64,000 nucleotides of DNA, from NCBI GenBank assembly GCA_902566315.1, contig CACFIL010000001.1, positions 133,977 to 197,976 of the forward strand. The letters run 5' to 3'. The first letter of the stretch is position 1. Each line of letters starts with the position of its first letter. The DNA comes from an uncultured Pelagibacteraceae bacterium. Its GTDB lineage: Bacteria; Pseudomonadota; Alphaproteobacteria; Pelagibacterales; Pelagibacteraceae. A program made the translations under genes and the position numbers. This document shows, piece by piece, positions 20,716-30,173 of the stretch. A model generated the notes under the pieces. It saw only the letters and a list, made by a program, of their open reading frames with translations, had not been told where the DNA came from and searched no databases.

Positions 20716-21000
20716 TTATTTTTTTGGTTCTGTAGAGCTTACTAAACCTTGAATTCCAGTTGCTCTGACAACTTCGACATTCACATTATCAGAAATTTTT
20801 ACCTCAACTTTTTCGTTATCAATTATTCTTTCAACGGTACCAACTATTCCTCCAGAGGTTATGACTTTGTCTCCTCTTTTAAGTGCTTCTACCATAGCCT
20901 TATGATCTTTTACTTTTTTCTGTTGAGGTCTAATCAGAAAAAAATAGAAAATAACAAAAATTAAAACTAATGGTATAAATTGTCCAATTCCAGCATCCAT
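20716..21000 (-). CDS. yajC: Sec translocon accessory protein YajC
   Basis: Small single-span membrane protein that associates with SecDF. One N-terminal membrane helix (PLVLIFVIFYFFLIRPQQKK) is followed by the classic RPQQKK junction, then GDKVITSGGIVGTVERI. The 94-aa length is typical. It is the first gene of the yajC-secD-secF transcript; a 55-bp gap separates it from serS, and it may share its promoter region. Confidence 0.95.
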   Translation of the reverse strand: MDAGIGQFIPLVLIFVIFYFFLIRPQQKKVKDHKAMVEALKRGDKVITSGGIVGTVERIIDNEKVEVKISDNVNVEVVRATGIQGLVSSTEPKK

Positions 21001-21055
21001 AACGTATCCTATTAAGTTAAGGCTATTTATCCTATCTATTATTCAAACTCAACTC

Positions 21056-22315
21056 TTAATTGATAGAAATTTTATCTATATTTGGCATATATGGCTTAAG
21101 AACATCAGGTATCAAAACAGATCCATCTTCAGTTTGATAATTTTCCATAATAGCAATCATAGTTCTACCAACGGCTAATCCACTACCATTAAGTGTACCA
21201 ACAAATTCTTTTGAATTGTTTTGTCCTTTATATCTAGCTTTCATTCTCCTTGCTTGGAATGAACCACAAGATGAACAGCTTGAAATCTCTCTATACTTAT
21301 TTTCAGATGGAAGCCAAACCTCAATGTCATAGGTTTTTTCTGCACTAAAACCCATATCACCAGTACATAAAACAATTTTTCTATAAGGAAGTTTTAACGC
21401 ATCCAAAATCATTGTGGCAGATTTAGACATTCTCTCTAACTCTTCTGAACATTTATTGTTTTCTACAATACTTACTAGTTCCACTTTATAAAATTGGTGC
21501 TGTCTGATCATACCTTTAGTATCTTTACCGTAACTACCTGCCTCTTTTCTAAAACATGGTGTTGATGCAACTACTCTTATAGGTAATTCTTTCTTATCCA
21601 AAATTCGATTTTTTACAATATTTGTCAAAATTACTTCAGCGGTTGGTATTAGAAACTTTCTTTCTTCACCTTCATCAAGTTTAATTTCAAATTGATCATT
21701 TTCAAATTTTGGCAATTGTCCAGTGCCAAACATTGTTTCAGCAGTTGCGATTAATGGAGGCGATATTTCTGTATAACCATTTTTTTGAGTATGTGTATCA
21801 ATCATATAATTTGATATTGCTCTTTCTAATTGCGCTAATTCTTTTTTAACAAATACAAATCTAGAACCAGTTGTTTTTGTTGCTAGGTCAAAATCAAGCA
21901 AATTTAATTTATCTCCTAATTCATAATGAGATTTAGGCTTAAAATTAAATTCTTTTATTTCACCTTTTTTTTCAATTTCTTTATTAGAATTTTCATTCTG
22001 TCCTACTGGGACATCGCTCAATGGTATATTGGGTATAGAAGATAAAATATCAGTAATCTGCCTTTGTAATTTTATTTGATTTTTGTTAATTTCCTCAATT
22101 TTTAAAGAAAGGTCTTTTGATTTTTCAAATAAACTTTGGTCTTTAGATTTTGAAATAGATTTTTTTTCCATTTCAAATTTTTCTTTTTCTTGAATAAACT
22201 TTCTATTTTCTTCATCTAAACTTATTATGTTATCAAGGCTTATATCAATATTTCGATTTTTAAGTTTATCCTTAAAATTTTCAAAGTCTTTTCTAATATC
22301 TTTAATATTGTGCAT
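21056..22315 (-). CDS. serS: Seryl-tRNA synthetase
   Basis: Charges tRNA-Ser (and tRNA-Sec where present) with serine. The N-terminal coiled-coil arm (about residues 25-110) is rich in Lys/Glu. The class II motif 2 region reads CFRKEAGSYGKDT and motif 3 contains GLAVGRTMIAIMEN. The ATG at 22315 (MHNIKDIRKDF, 419 aa) is chosen because SerS begins this way. A longer frame to 22339 would add only a basic stretch inside tatC. It overlaps the tatC stop by 14 bp, following the conserved tatC-serS order. Confidence 0.96.
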   Translation of the reverse strand: MHNIKDIRKDFENFKDKLKNRNIDISLDNIISLDEENRKFIQEKEKFEMEKKSISKSKDQSLFEKSKDLSLKIEEINKNQIKLQRQITDILSSIPNIPLSDVPVGQNENSNKEIEKKGEIKEFNFKPKSHYELGDKLNLLDFDLATKTTGSRFVFVKKELAQLERAISNYMIDTHTQKNGYTEISPPLIATAETMFGTGQLPKFENDQFEIKLDEGEERKFLIPTAEVILTNIVKNRILDKKELPIRVVASTPCFRKEAGSYGKDTKGMIRQHQFYKVELVSIVENNKCSEELERMSKSATMILDALKLPYRKIVLCTGDMGFSAEKTYDIEVWLPSENKYREISSCSSCGSFQARRMKARYKGQNNSKEFVGTLNGSGLAVGRTMIAIMENYQTEDGSVLIPDVLKPYMPNIDKISIN

Positions 22316-23072
22316 TTTTTTCTGCTGCTTTCTTTTCAATTATTCCTACTGATATTATTGATAATTCATATAAAATTAATAAAGGTATACCCAAACCAAT
22401 TTGAGTGATTGGATCTGGTGGCGTTAATATAGCTGCTGCTGCAAATATAATTACAACAACATATTTTCTTCTCTCTTTTAAAAATGTTGAATTCACAACT
22501 CCAATTCTAGCTAACAAACTTAATACTACTGGTAATTGAAAACTTAAACCAAATGCAAAAATAAGCTTCATTACCAATGATAAATACTCGTTTACTTTAG
22601 CTTCTAATTGAATTGGTAGATTGGTTGCTGCACCTAAGCTCTCGAATGATAAAAAAAACTTTATAGCTAAAGGCATTATTAAGTAATAAACTAACATACC
22701 TCCAAGCAAAAATAGAATTGGAGTTACCACCAAGTAGGGCATTATAGCTTTCTTTTCATGATTATAAAGACCAGGTGCTATAAATTTCCAAATTTGGATT
22801 AGTATAAATGGGCTTGTAATAAAAAAAGCAGCAAAAAAAGAAACCTTTAAGTATGTTAGAAATGTTTCTTGAAGAGCAGTAAATATTAATCTTCTATTTG
22901 TGTCGTCATCCTTTACTGCATTCGCATATGGTTCAACTAAAAATCCATAAATGTACTCAGAAAAATAATAACAAATTACAAATAAAATAGCTAAAAATAT
23001 AAATGAGTTTATTAATCTTTTTCTTAATTCAGTTAAATGACTTATGAAACTACCCTCTTTATCTTTACTCAT
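22302..23072 (-). CDS. tatC: Twin-arginine translocase subunit TatC
   Basis: Six-span receptor for twin-arginine signal peptides. The N-terminal SFISHLTELRKRLI is the TatC signature, including the conserved Glu of HLTELR. LPFILIQIWKFIAPGLYNHEKK-like and TPPDPITQIGLGIPLLILYE segments also match. The 256-aa length is normal. It overlaps tatB by 8 bp and serS by 14 bp. Together with tatA and tatB it makes a complete Tat system. Confidence 0.96.
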   Translation of the reverse strand: MSKDKEGSFISHLTELRKRLINSFIFLAILFVICYYFSEYIYGFLVEPYANAVKDDDTNRRLIFTALQETFLTYLKVSFFAAFFITSPFILIQIWKFIAPGLYNHEKKAIMPYLVVTPILFLLGGMLVYYLIMPLAIKFFLSFESLGAATNLPIQLEAKVNEYLSLVMKLIFAFGLSFQLPVVLSLLARIGVVNSTFLKERRKYVVVIIFAAAAILTPPDPITQIGLGIPLLILYELSIISVGIIEKKAAEKNAQY

Positions 23073-23298
23073 CTTTTTTTCTCTCTTGATTTTCTGACTT
23101 AGGTTTTTCGTCTAAATCTGTATTTAAAGTTTCATTTGTTAAATCACTAACTTGTCCTTGAACATCGCGAACATATCTTTTTGCTGTACCGATCCATGAA
23201 CCAATTTTTTTTAACATGTAAGGAAAATCTTTAGGACCTACTACAATAATTGCTATTGAGACTATGATTAGTATTTCTAGCCAGCCAATTGACGGCAT
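23065..23298 (-). CDS. tatB: Twin-arginine translocase subunit TatB
   Basis: Single-span partner of TatC. The N-terminal MPSIGWLEILIIVSIAIIVV with GPKDFPYMLKKIG is the TatB/TatA fold: a membrane helix, a GPK hinge and an amphipathic helix. At 77 aa it is short for TatB because the charged tail is reduced, as seen in streamlined genomes. It is assigned TatB rather than TatA by GPKDFP (TatA has FGRGKI) and by its position directly before tatC. Confidence 0.9.
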   Translation of the reverse strand: MPSIGWLEILIIVSIAIIVVGPKDFPYMLKKIGSWIGTAKRYVRDVQGQVSDLTNETLNTDLDEKPKSENQERKKDE

Positions 23299-23301
23299 TT
23301 G

Positions 23302-23499
23302 TTATTCTTTTTTATTAGAGTCTTGATTCTCTGAAATATTTTTAGTTTGGTCTTCATCAGTAACATCTGTAGCCATACCCTTTTTAAAACTTTTGATCCC
23401 TTTAGCAACATCACCCATCAGACTAGAGATTTTTCCTCTGCCAAAAAGTAACACTACTAAAATTACTACAATTGCTATTTGCCAAAATCCTATACTCAT
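23302..23499 (-). CDS. tatA: Twin-arginine translocase subunit TatA
   Basis: Pore-forming component of the Tat system. A single N-terminal helix ([20 protein letters not shown]) with the FGRGK hinge is followed by an amphipathic helix [13 protein letters not shown] and a short acidic tail. The 65-aa length is typical. It lies 3 bp before tatB in the same transcript, 43 bp after scpB. Confidence 0.94.
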   Translation of the reverse strand: MSIGFWQIAIVVILVVLLFGRGKISSLMGDVAKGIKSFKKGMATDVTDEDQTKNISENQDSNKKE

Positions 23500-23542
23500 A
23501 AATTATTTATAACCTTATTATTGATTTATTAAAAGTGATTTT

Positions 23543-24232
23543 TTAGGTTTCGTCAGATTTAAGGGTACTGCTTAACATTTCATCAATATCAGAATAAATA
23601 TTTTCCTTTTTATCGACTTGTTTTTCTTTAAAAAATTTGCCTGTTCCAAATATTGAAGAGTCTACACTTGATGTATCAATTAATCCTGCTGAACCTAATT
23701 CATTCACGGTTGGTAAATCTGACAATTTTTGCAGATTAAAATGGCTTAAAAATTCATCTGTGGTTCCATATTGTATTGGTTTGCCAGGAACATTTTTTCT
23801 ACCTTCATGTTTAACCCAATTTAACTCCATTAGAATTTCTAAAGTATTAGTTCCAAAAGCTACACCTCTAATCTCTTCAATTTCAGACCTTGTAACCGGT
23901 TGATGATAGACAATAATAGCAAGAGTTTCGATTGCAGCTCTAGATAATTTTTTTTCAACAGTTTTTTGTTCTGACATTAAAGAAGATAAATTAACTGCAG
24001 TTCTAAATGACCATTTATTAGATATGCAAATCAAATTAATACCTCTATTTGAGTAGAAATCTCTTAGTTTTTCCAGTGATTTTTGAATATCTGTTTGTTT
24101 TGATAATTTAGACTCTATTGTTTCAACTGAAAGAGGTTCAGCAGCAGCAAATACAATAGCTTCAATCTCTCTTTCTACATCAGTGAGTTTAGTTGGAAAA
24201 CTTACAATATTATTTTTTTTAGTTTTGTTCAT
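23543..24232 (-). CDS. scpB: Segregation and condensation protein ScpB
   Basis: Winged-helix subunit of the SMC-ScpAB condensin complex. The core shows EAIVFAAAEPLSVETIE, LSRAAIETLAIIVYHQPVTRSEIEEIRG and KPIQYGTTDEFLSHF, all ScpB-typical. At 229 aa it has a low-complexity C-terminal tail beyond the two winged helices. It starts within the scpA stop codon (TAATG at 24232-24236), a translational-coupling arrangement. Confidence 0.95.
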   Translation of the reverse strand: MNKTKKNNIVSFPTKLTDVEREIEAIVFAAAEPLSVETIESKLSKQTDIQKSLEKLRDFYSNRGINLICISNKWSFRTAVNLSSLMSEQKTVEKKLSRAAIETLAIIVYHQPVTRSEIEEIRGVAFGTNTLEILMELNWVKHEGRKNVPGKPIQYGTTDEFLSHFNLQKLSDLPTVNELGSAGLIDTSSVDSSIFGTGKFFKEKQVDKKENIYSDIDEMLSSTLKSDET

Positions 24233-24966
24233 TAATTTTCCTTAACATAGATATCATCGAATAATTCTTTTTGTTTTAAAGATATATTTCCTTCTTTTAC
24301 CAATTCTAAAGAGCCAGCGAAAATTCCTGCTTTACCTGTTCTTTTTAAATTAGGAGACTTATTAAATCCAGAAGGAACCAACTCAGACAAATTTTTCCAA
24401 TCATTGAGTGTACCAAAGAACTCTTTTATTCTTTTAATAGCATCTTCAGTAGTAAAAACAGGAAGTTTAGGTATGTTCATAGTATGAAAATCTTTAGTCA
24501 TGACTATTCCTGAATATGCTTTTAATAATTCAAATAATGTTAAAGAAACTTTTTTGTCGTATATCGACTTTACACCACTTTTAGAACCACGCATAAAAAC
24601 ATCTCTACCTAATCTTTTTCTGTCTAACATTTGAGATGATAATAATCTAATTAATTCTAATTTTTTTAATTGTAATTTAAGTTTCTCAGCAACTTCAAAA
24701 GCTTTAAACTCCTCCTCATCAGTTTCAGGAAGTAATAATTTTGATTTCAAATAAGTAAGCCAAGTTGCCATTAACAAATATTCAGAGGCTATTTCTAAAT
24801 TTATATTTTCTTTTTCTGTTAGATATTGATGGAATTGATCAGCAAGTTTTGTAATAGAAATTTCTTCTAAATCAACTTTTTGCGATTTAGCAAGATCAAG
24901 CAATATTTCAAGGGAACCACTGAAATTATTTAAATTTACATTAAAGTCTAAAGAATCATCAGACAT
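24232..24966 (-). CDS. scpA: Segregation and condensation protein ScpA
   Basis: Kleisin subunit that bridges SMC heads. The N-terminal motif FSGSLEILLDLAKSQKVDL, the segment EYLLMATWLTYLKSKLLLP, and a C-terminal winged helix (LELVKEGNISLKQKELFDDI) are diagnostic. The 244-aa length is typical. It sits 11 bp downstream of nagZ and is coupled to scpB, the conserved alphaproteobacterial order. Confidence 0.95.
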   Translation of the reverse strand: MSDDSLDFNVNLNNFSGSLEILLDLAKSQKVDLEEISITKLADQFHQYLTEKENINLEIASEYLLMATWLTYLKSKLLLPETDEEEFKAFEVAEKLKLQLKKLELIRLLSSQMLDRKRLGRDVFMRGSKSGVKSIYDKKVSLTLFELLKAYSGIVMTKDFHTMNIPKLPVFTTEDAIKRIKEFFGTLNDWKNLSELVPSGFNKSPNLKRTGKAGIFAGSLELVKEGNISLKQKELFDDIYVKEN

Positions 24967-24977
24967 AGTAAATTACT

Positions 24978-25931
24978 CTAACCTATAATTTTTATTAATT
25001 GTGATGTTTTTTTTGTTACAAATTTGTCTAATTTTGGTGAATTTTGTGCAACTGTTACCATTTCACTTAAATTTCCATTACAATGTAAGGCTAAATTGCA
25101 TCCCGCTAAAAAAGATTTTTTTACTCTAACATCAAGTTTATCTTTTAAAGCTTTCATTGAAAGATCGTCTGTTAAAATTAGATTTTTAAATTTTATTTTA
25201 TTTCTTATTAAACTAATAATTTTTTTTGAATGGGTAACATTATTTTGTGGATCAATTTTATGAAAAAGTAAATGTCCTGTCATTGCGATCAATGCTTTCT
25301 TATTTTTAAAAGTATAAAAATCATTTTTAACTAAATAGTTCTCATTTTTTGTTATTTTAGGAAGGTTTTTATGACTATCTACTTTAGCTAGACCATGCCC
25401 TGGTATGTGTTTCATCACTGTTGCAACACCATTTTTATGAAAATGATTGATACAAATATCTCCCATTGCTGATACTATTTTTTTGTTACTTGAAAATGAT
25501 CTGTCATCAACAATCCTATGAAAATTTTTTCTTTTAATGTCTAGAACAGGAACTGTATTGATGTTTATGCCTAATAATTTTAATAGGTATGAAATTTGTT
25601 TTACATAGACATTATAATATATATTAAATTTTTTTTTATCTTTATTAAATAGCTTACCAAAGTATTCTGCTGAAAAAATTGAATTATCAATAAATTTCCT
25701 TAATCTACTAACTCTACCGCCTTCTTCATCTATCAAAATAGGATAATTTTTATTTTTAAATATTTTTTTAATAGAATTTGTTAATTTTTTAGTTTGATTT
25801 ATAGAATTTATATTTCTAGAAAATAAAATAATTCCCCATGGTTTATATTTTTTTAAAAAACTTATTTCCTTTTGGGTAAGATATTTACCTTTTATTCCGC
25901 ATATAAAAGATCTATGGGATTTATTTGTCAT
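24978..25931 (-). CDS. nagZ: Beta-N-acetylhexosaminidase, GH3 (NagZ-type)
   Basis: Removes GlcNAc from muropeptides in cell-wall recycling. The GH3 motifs KHIPGHGLAKVDSH (with the NagZ catalytic His/Asp loop) and ILTDDLSMKAL (nucleophile Asp) are present, as is PILIDEEGGRVSRL. The protein is 317 aa and lacks a signal peptide, so it is cytoplasmic. The start overlaps the upstream 87-aa gene by 11 bp. The sequence is Lys/Asn-rich and somewhat divergent, but the catalytic motifs are intact. Confidence 0.9.
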   Translation of the reverse strand: MTNKSHRSFICGIKGKYLTQKEISFLKKYKPWGIILFSRNINSINQTKKLTNSIKKIFKNKNYPILIDEEGGRVSRLRKFIDNSIFSAEYFGKLFNKDKKKFNIYYNVYVKQISYLLKLLGININTVPVLDIKRKNFHRIVDDRSFSSNKKIVSAMGDICINHFHKNGVATVMKHIPGHGLAKVDSHKNLPKITKNENYLVKNDFYTFKNKKALIAMTGHLLFHKIDPQNNVTHSKKIISLIRNKIKFKNLILTDDLSMKALKDKLDVRVKKSFLAGCNLALHCNGNLSEMVTVAQNSPKLDKFVTKKTSQLIKIIG

Positions 25932-26184
25932 TATAAAGAAGTTCCCAAAAAGAATATTTATTTTTTTTCTTATTATTTTTAAATTCTACATATTCAATAA
26001 TATTTTCTGTATCATTTTCTAATAATATAAGATCTTTTTCGATATTATTAATTTTTTCATCAATTGAAGAAAGTGATCTATAAGATTTCTTAATATTTTC
26101 ATCAGAGAAATAGTATCTGGCAGTAAAAAAAATAAAGAAGAAAATCATAATAAGAAAAAAAAGATACTTTAGTTCTTTAATCAT
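25921..26184 (-). CDS. Small single-span membrane protein between argS and nagZ
   Basis: An 87-aa protein I do not recognise as a family. An N-terminal membrane helix (about residues 6-24, nearly all Phe/Ile/Leu) is followed by a predicted coiled coil (SSIDEKINNIEKDLILLEND) and a Lys/Asn-rich tail ending WELLYNDK. In many alphaproteobacteria this slot between argS and nagZ encodes a SPOR-domain protein with one membrane helix. This could be a shortened remnant without the SPOR domain (inference from position). The ATG lies directly next to the argS stop and it overlaps nagZ by 11 bp. Confidence 0.72.
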   Translation of the reverse strand: MIKELKYLFFLIMIFFFIFFTARYYFSDENIKKSYRSLSSIDEKINNIEKDLILLENDTENIIEYVEFKNNKKKNKYSFWELLYNDK

Positions 26185-27914
26185 TACATTTTTTCAGGTG
26201 TATCTACACCCAAAATATTCATACCTGTTTTCAAAGTATTGGCTATAGATTTAAGGAAAACTAGTTTTTCCATTTTAATTGTATTGTCTTCCTCGATAAA
26301 TCTTTTAGAAACATCATCCTTACCCATATTCCAATAAGAGTGAAATTCAGAAGCTAATTCATAAAGATAAACTGAAATTCTATGTGGTTCTAATTTTTCT
26401 GAAGAAACTTCAACACATTTAGGCCATTCACTAATTTTTTTGAATAACTTTATTTCCTCATTCACAAAATTAAAATCTGAATTTTTAATCTCAAGTTTGC
26501 TATTGATATCATTTTGGGTATTTCTAAAAACTGACGAAATTCTAGCATATGCATACTGAACATAGTAAATAGGGTTTTCTTTCGATTTTTCTTTTACTTT
26601 GTCAAAATCAAAATCAATTTCCGCATCACTACTTCTGCTTAACATAATAAACCTTGTTGCATCCTTACCCACTTCATTAATAAGATCCTCAATAGTAATA
26701 TAATCACCTTTTCTTTTAGACATTTTAAAAGGTTTTTTGTCCTTAATGAGTTTTACTAACTGACTTACTTTGCAAATTAACTTATTTTTTTCACCTGACA
26801 ACGCTTCAACTACAGAAGTTATTCTTTTAATATAACCAGCGTGATCAGCACCAAGAATATTTATAAGAATATTAAAATTTCTTTTTAATTTTGTATTATG
26901 ATAAGCAACATCACTTGCAAAATATGTCCAAGATTTATCTTCTTTTTGAAGTGCTCTATCTTTATCATCACCAAAATCTGTAGATTTAAACAATAATTGC
27001 TCTCTTTCTACCCAATTCTCTTTGCTTTCTCCCTCAGGTGCTTTAATTTTTCCCTCATAAATATATTTTTTATCTTTTAAATTTTTAATTACTTCATCAA
27101 CTTCATTGTTATTTATTATATCAGTTTCACTTGCAAAATTATCATGCTTTATACCAAGATTTTCCAAATTGATTTTTATTAATTTTAAAGATTCTTGTAT
27201 TGAAAGTTTTTTTAGTTTTTCTGAAACTGACTCAAAATTTTTGAAATCTAAATCTTTGTTTTTTGAAATTATTTTTTTTGCTATATCTATAAGATAGTCT
27301 CCAGGATATAATTCAGTATCTTCTATCGGGAAAGTTTCATCGTAAAGAATTTCTTTTATTCTTAAATAAACAGATCTTGTAAAATGAGAAATTTGATTTC
27401 CATAATCATTGACATAATATTCTTTAGTAACTTTATGACCATTAAAGGATAAAAGATTAGATATTACATCTCCAAGTATAGCGCCTCTTGAGTGGCCTAC
27501 GTGTAAAGGTCCAGTTGGATTTGCAGATACAAATTCTACTAAAAAACTATTTTTTCTTCCACTCGTGCTACTTCCATATGATGAATTATTTAAGACATCT
27601 AATATGAAACCATTCCAAAATTCATTTTTAAATTTTAGATTGATAAAACCTGGTTTTTCAATGCTAATTTCGTCGATATTGTTATCACTATCTTTTATCA
27701 AGTTAGCTATCTGTTTAGCAAGTTCAAGTGGAGGTTTTTTATTAATTTTTGATAATACCATTGCAACATTTGTGGAAATATCTCCAGTAAACTTTGCAGG
27801 TGGTATATCAACATTTATGCCTGATAAATTATCTGGCAACTCTAACAAATTATCTTTGTGAGCAGACTTAATAATTTTTTCTATCTTTAATAAATAATTT
27901 TCAAATATATTCAT
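26184..27914 (-). CDS. argS: Arginyl-tRNA synthetase
   Basis: Class I synthetase charging tRNA-Arg. The HIGH motif is HVGH in NPTGPLHVGHSRGA, and the KMSKS loop is FKMSKRKGDYITIEDL. An N-terminal Add-1 domain precedes it, and a C-terminal DALR-type helical domain ends with ANTLKTGMNILGV. The 576-aa length is normal. It overlaps the dgt stop by 4 bp. Confidence 0.96.
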   Translation of the reverse strand: MNIFENYLLKIEKIIKSAHKDNLLELPDNLSGINVDIPPAKFTGDISTNVAMVLSKINKKPPLELAKQIANLIKDSDNNIDEISIEKPGFINLKFKNEFWNGFILDVLNNSSYGSSTSGRKNSFLVEFVSANPTGPLHVGHSRGAILGDVISNLLSFNGHKVTKEYYVNDYGNQISHFTRSVYLRIKEILYDETFPIEDTELYPGDYLIDIAKKIISKNKDLDFKNFESVSEKLKKLSIQESLKLIKINLENLGIKHDNFASETDIINNNEVDEVIKNLKDKKYIYEGKIKAPEGESKENWVEREQLLFKSTDFGDDKDRALQKEDKSWTYFASDVAYHNTKLKRNFNILINILGADHAGYIKRITSVVEALSGEKNKLICKVSQLVKLIKDKKPFKMSKRKGDYITIEDLINEVGKDATRFIMLSRSSDAEIDFDFDKVKEKSKENPIYYVQYAYARISSVFRNTQNDINSKLEIKNSDFNFVNEEIKLFKKISEWPKCVEVSSEKLEPHRISVYLYELASEFHSYWNMGKDDVSKRFIEEDNTIKMEKLVFLKSIANTLKTGMNILGVDTPEKM

Positions 27915-29029
27915 TTGTTTGACTTGTATAATTGTATTGCGTATCTATCAGTCATTCCTGATATATAATCAGAAATTGCTCTATATTTATTATTGTCGAT
28001 AAATTTATTGACAATAAACTTTTTTGGTTTCTTTTCTATTATTTTAAATAAATTTTCTACTATTTTTTTTCCATGATTATTTTTCAATTGCACAATCTTA
28101 TTTTTATACATATTTAATTTTAAAAAATTTTTGACTTCTTTTTCTATAGATAAAAATTTATTAGAAAAATTGATTACTTTATCTTTATACATTTGAACAT
28201 CTTTTTTAGTATTAATCTTATTTTTCTTTAAATTTTTAATACTATTTTTAATTACATCTTGCACCATTAAATTTATCGAGTCTCTTATAATTTGATAAAC
28301 TATTATATCTTTATTTGAGCGATTAATTTTTGTTTTATAAGATTTATAGATTTCTTTAAAAAAATTAATTTCACATAATTGATTTAGAGAAAACAATTTA
28401 GCCTTAATTCCATCTTGTATGTCATGATTATTATAGGCTATATCATCAGATATAGATGCAATCTGTGCCTCAAGAGAAGAATTTTTTTTAAAATTAATTT
28501 TTTGTTTAAATTTTTTAGCTCCAATTATTCTATTTATTTTATCAATATTATGTATTGGTCCGTTATGTTTTAAAAGGCCATCCAGTGTTTCAATTGTTAA
28601 ATTTAAACCTTTAAATTTTAAATATTTATTTTCTATGAACATCACTATTCTTAAGGTTTGAAGATTATGATCAAAACCACCATGCATTGCCATTGATTCA
28701 TTCAAAGCTTCTTCACCAGCATGCCCAAATGGTGTATGCCCCATATCATGGGCTAGACTTAGTGTTTCAACTAAATCATCATTTAAATTCAAATACCTAG
28801 ATATTGATCTTGCAATTTGAGCAACCTCTAATGAATGAGTTATTCTCGTTCTATAATGGTCACCTTCTGTATTAACAAAAACTTGGGTTTTGTGCTTTAA
28901 TCTTCTAAAAGATGCAGAATGGACTATTCTATCCCTATCTCTTTGAAAAGGCGTTCTAAAAGAGCTATTTGGCTCTAAATTTAAGCGACCTTTTGATGTA
29001 AAAAAACCTAATTTTGAGTAATTATTCAT
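27911..29029 (-). CDS. dgt: Deoxyguanosinetriphosphate triphosphohydrolase-like protein
   Basis: HD-domain dNTPase of the dGTPase-like class that releases triphosphate from dNTPs. The HD metal motif is HSLEVAQIARSI followed by AHDMGHTPFGHAGE. The N-terminal FRTPFQRDRDRIVHSASFRRL and KTQVF are family signatures, and a third HD ligand region is SDDIAYNNHDIQD. The 372-aa length fits the alphaproteobacterial type-2 family. It is first in the dgt-argS transcript and divergent from erpA by 50 bp. Confidence 0.93.
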   Translation of the reverse strand: MNNYSKLGFFTSKGRLNLEPNSSFRTPFQRDRDRIVHSASFRRLKHKTQVFVNTEGDHYRTRITHSLEVAQIARSISRYLNLNDDLVETLSLAHDMGHTPFGHAGEEALNESMAMHGGFDHNLQTLRIVMFIENKYLKFKGLNLTIETLDGLLKHNGPIHNIDKINRIIGAKKFKQKINFKKNSSLEAQIASISDDIAYNNHDIQDGIKAKLFSLNQLCEINFFKEIYKSYKTKINRSNKDIIVYQIIRDSINLMVQDVIKNSIKNLKKNKINTKKDVQMYKDKVINFSNKFLSIEKEVKNFLKLNMYKNKIVQLKNNHGKKIVENLFKIIEKKPKKFIVNKFIDNNKYRAISDYISGMTDRYAIQLYKSNK

Positions 29030-29079
29030 TCTTTAAAAATGGCAAATATTAATTATATTAGTAATAACAGCGATAAATA

Positions 29080-29397
29080 ATGATTAAAGAAATTAAATTT
29101 ACAGATAATGCGATAAAACAAATCAATAACCTTCTGTCATCTAAAGATGAAGGTTCTTTTTTTAGAATCGCTATCAAAGGCGGTGGATGCTCTGGGTTTC
29201 AGTATGATTTCTCATTTGATAAAACACCTCAAGACGACGATTTGAGACAAGATAATATTTTAATAGATAAAACTTCAGCTGATCTCTTGAAAGGATCAGA
29301 GGTTGATTTCGTAAAAGAATTAATCGGAGACCAATTTAAAATTAGTAACCCACAAAGCAAATCATCTTGCGGTTGTGGTGTTTCATTTTCTCTTTAA
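29080..29397 (+). CDS. erpA: A-type iron-sulfur cluster carrier (ErpA/IscA)
   Basis: Small Fe-S scaffold/carrier that passes clusters to apo-proteins. Three conserved cysteines are present: one in GGGCSGFQYDF (near residue 34) and two in SCGCGVSF at the C-terminus. The protein is 105 aa. Its stop TAA overlaps the ATG of the exonuclease gene (29395-29399), so both are coupled. ErpA versus IscA/SufA cannot be settled by motif alone; the dgt-erpA-xth neighbourhood favours ErpA. Confidence 0.93.
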   Translation: MIKEIKFTDNAIKQINNLLSSKDEGSFFRIAIKGGGCSGFQYDFSFDKTPQDDDLRQDNILIDKTSADLLKGSEVDFVKELIGDQFKISNPQSKSSCGCGVSFSL

Positions 29398-30173
29398 TGA
29401 TAATTAGCTCATGGAATGTAAATTCTATTAGAGCAAGAATATTAAATGTTCAGGAATATTTAAAAAAGTTCAATCCTGATATTGTATTAACTCAAGAAAT
29501 AAAAACTCAAGAGGAAACTTATCCATTTGATGATATTAAAAAACTCAAATATGAAAGTTATGTATTTGGACAAAAAAGTTACAACGGCGTAGCAATACTT
29601 TCCAAAAAAAAATTAGATAAAATCGAAAAAGATATTTTTAAAGATAAGAACAAACAATCGCGAATAATTACAGCAGATGCAAAGTATAAATCTAAAACTA
29701 TTAAAATTATAAATATTTATACGCCAAATGGTAACCCAGTAGATACTGAAAAATATGATTATAAATTATATTGGCTAAATAGTTTAATTAAAAAACTTAA
29801 AACACTTTTAAAAAGTTATGATAATATAATTATTGCAGGTGACTTTAATATAATACCTTCTGCTGAAGATGTTCACGACCCTAAAGGATATAAAAATGAT
29901 GCTCTTTTTAGAATTGAGATTAGGAAAAAATTAAGAGAAATGTTTAATTTGGGATTTCACGATGCGTTTAGATATATTTATCCTGATAAAGAAGAATATA
30001 CTTTTTGGGATTACACAAGTGGTGCTTGGCAAAAAAATAATGGAATGCGGATTGATCACTTTTTAGTGACTAACAGTTTACTGAATAATATTAAGGATGT
30101 TAAAGTTAATAAATATCCTAGAGGTAGAGAAAAACCATCTGATCATACACCAATTGAATTAGAATTAGCTTAA
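29397..30173 (+). CDS. xthA: Exodeoxyribonuclease III
   Basis: AP endonuclease/3' exonuclease of base excision repair. EEP-superfamily motifs are ISSWNVNSIRAR, DIVLTQEIKT (metal-binding Glu), IAGDFNIIP, and the C-terminal RIDHFLVTN and SDHTPIELE. The ATG at 29397, overlapping the erpA stop, starts directly before the first beta strand (258 aa), so an upstream in-frame start at 29367 is not needed. It ends 9 bp inside the convergent dehydrogenase gene. Confidence 0.95.
   Translation: MIISSWNVNSIRARILNVQEYLKKFNPDIVLTQEIKTQEETYPFDDIKKLKYESYVFGQKSYNGVAILSKKKLDKIEKDIFKDKNKQSRIITADAKYKSKTIKIINIYTPNGNPVDTEKYDYKLYWLNSLIKKLKTLLKSYDNIIIAGDFNIIPSAEDVHDPKGYKNDALFRIEIRKKLREMFNLGFHDAFRYIYPDKEEYTFWDYTSGAWQKNNGMRIDHFLVTNSLLNNIKDVKVNKYPRGREKPSDHTPIELELA

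Noticed and set aside
22316-22339. Extended serS N-terminus
   Set aside because: The extra residues are a basic stretch inside tatC; MHNIKDIRKDF is the normal SerS start.
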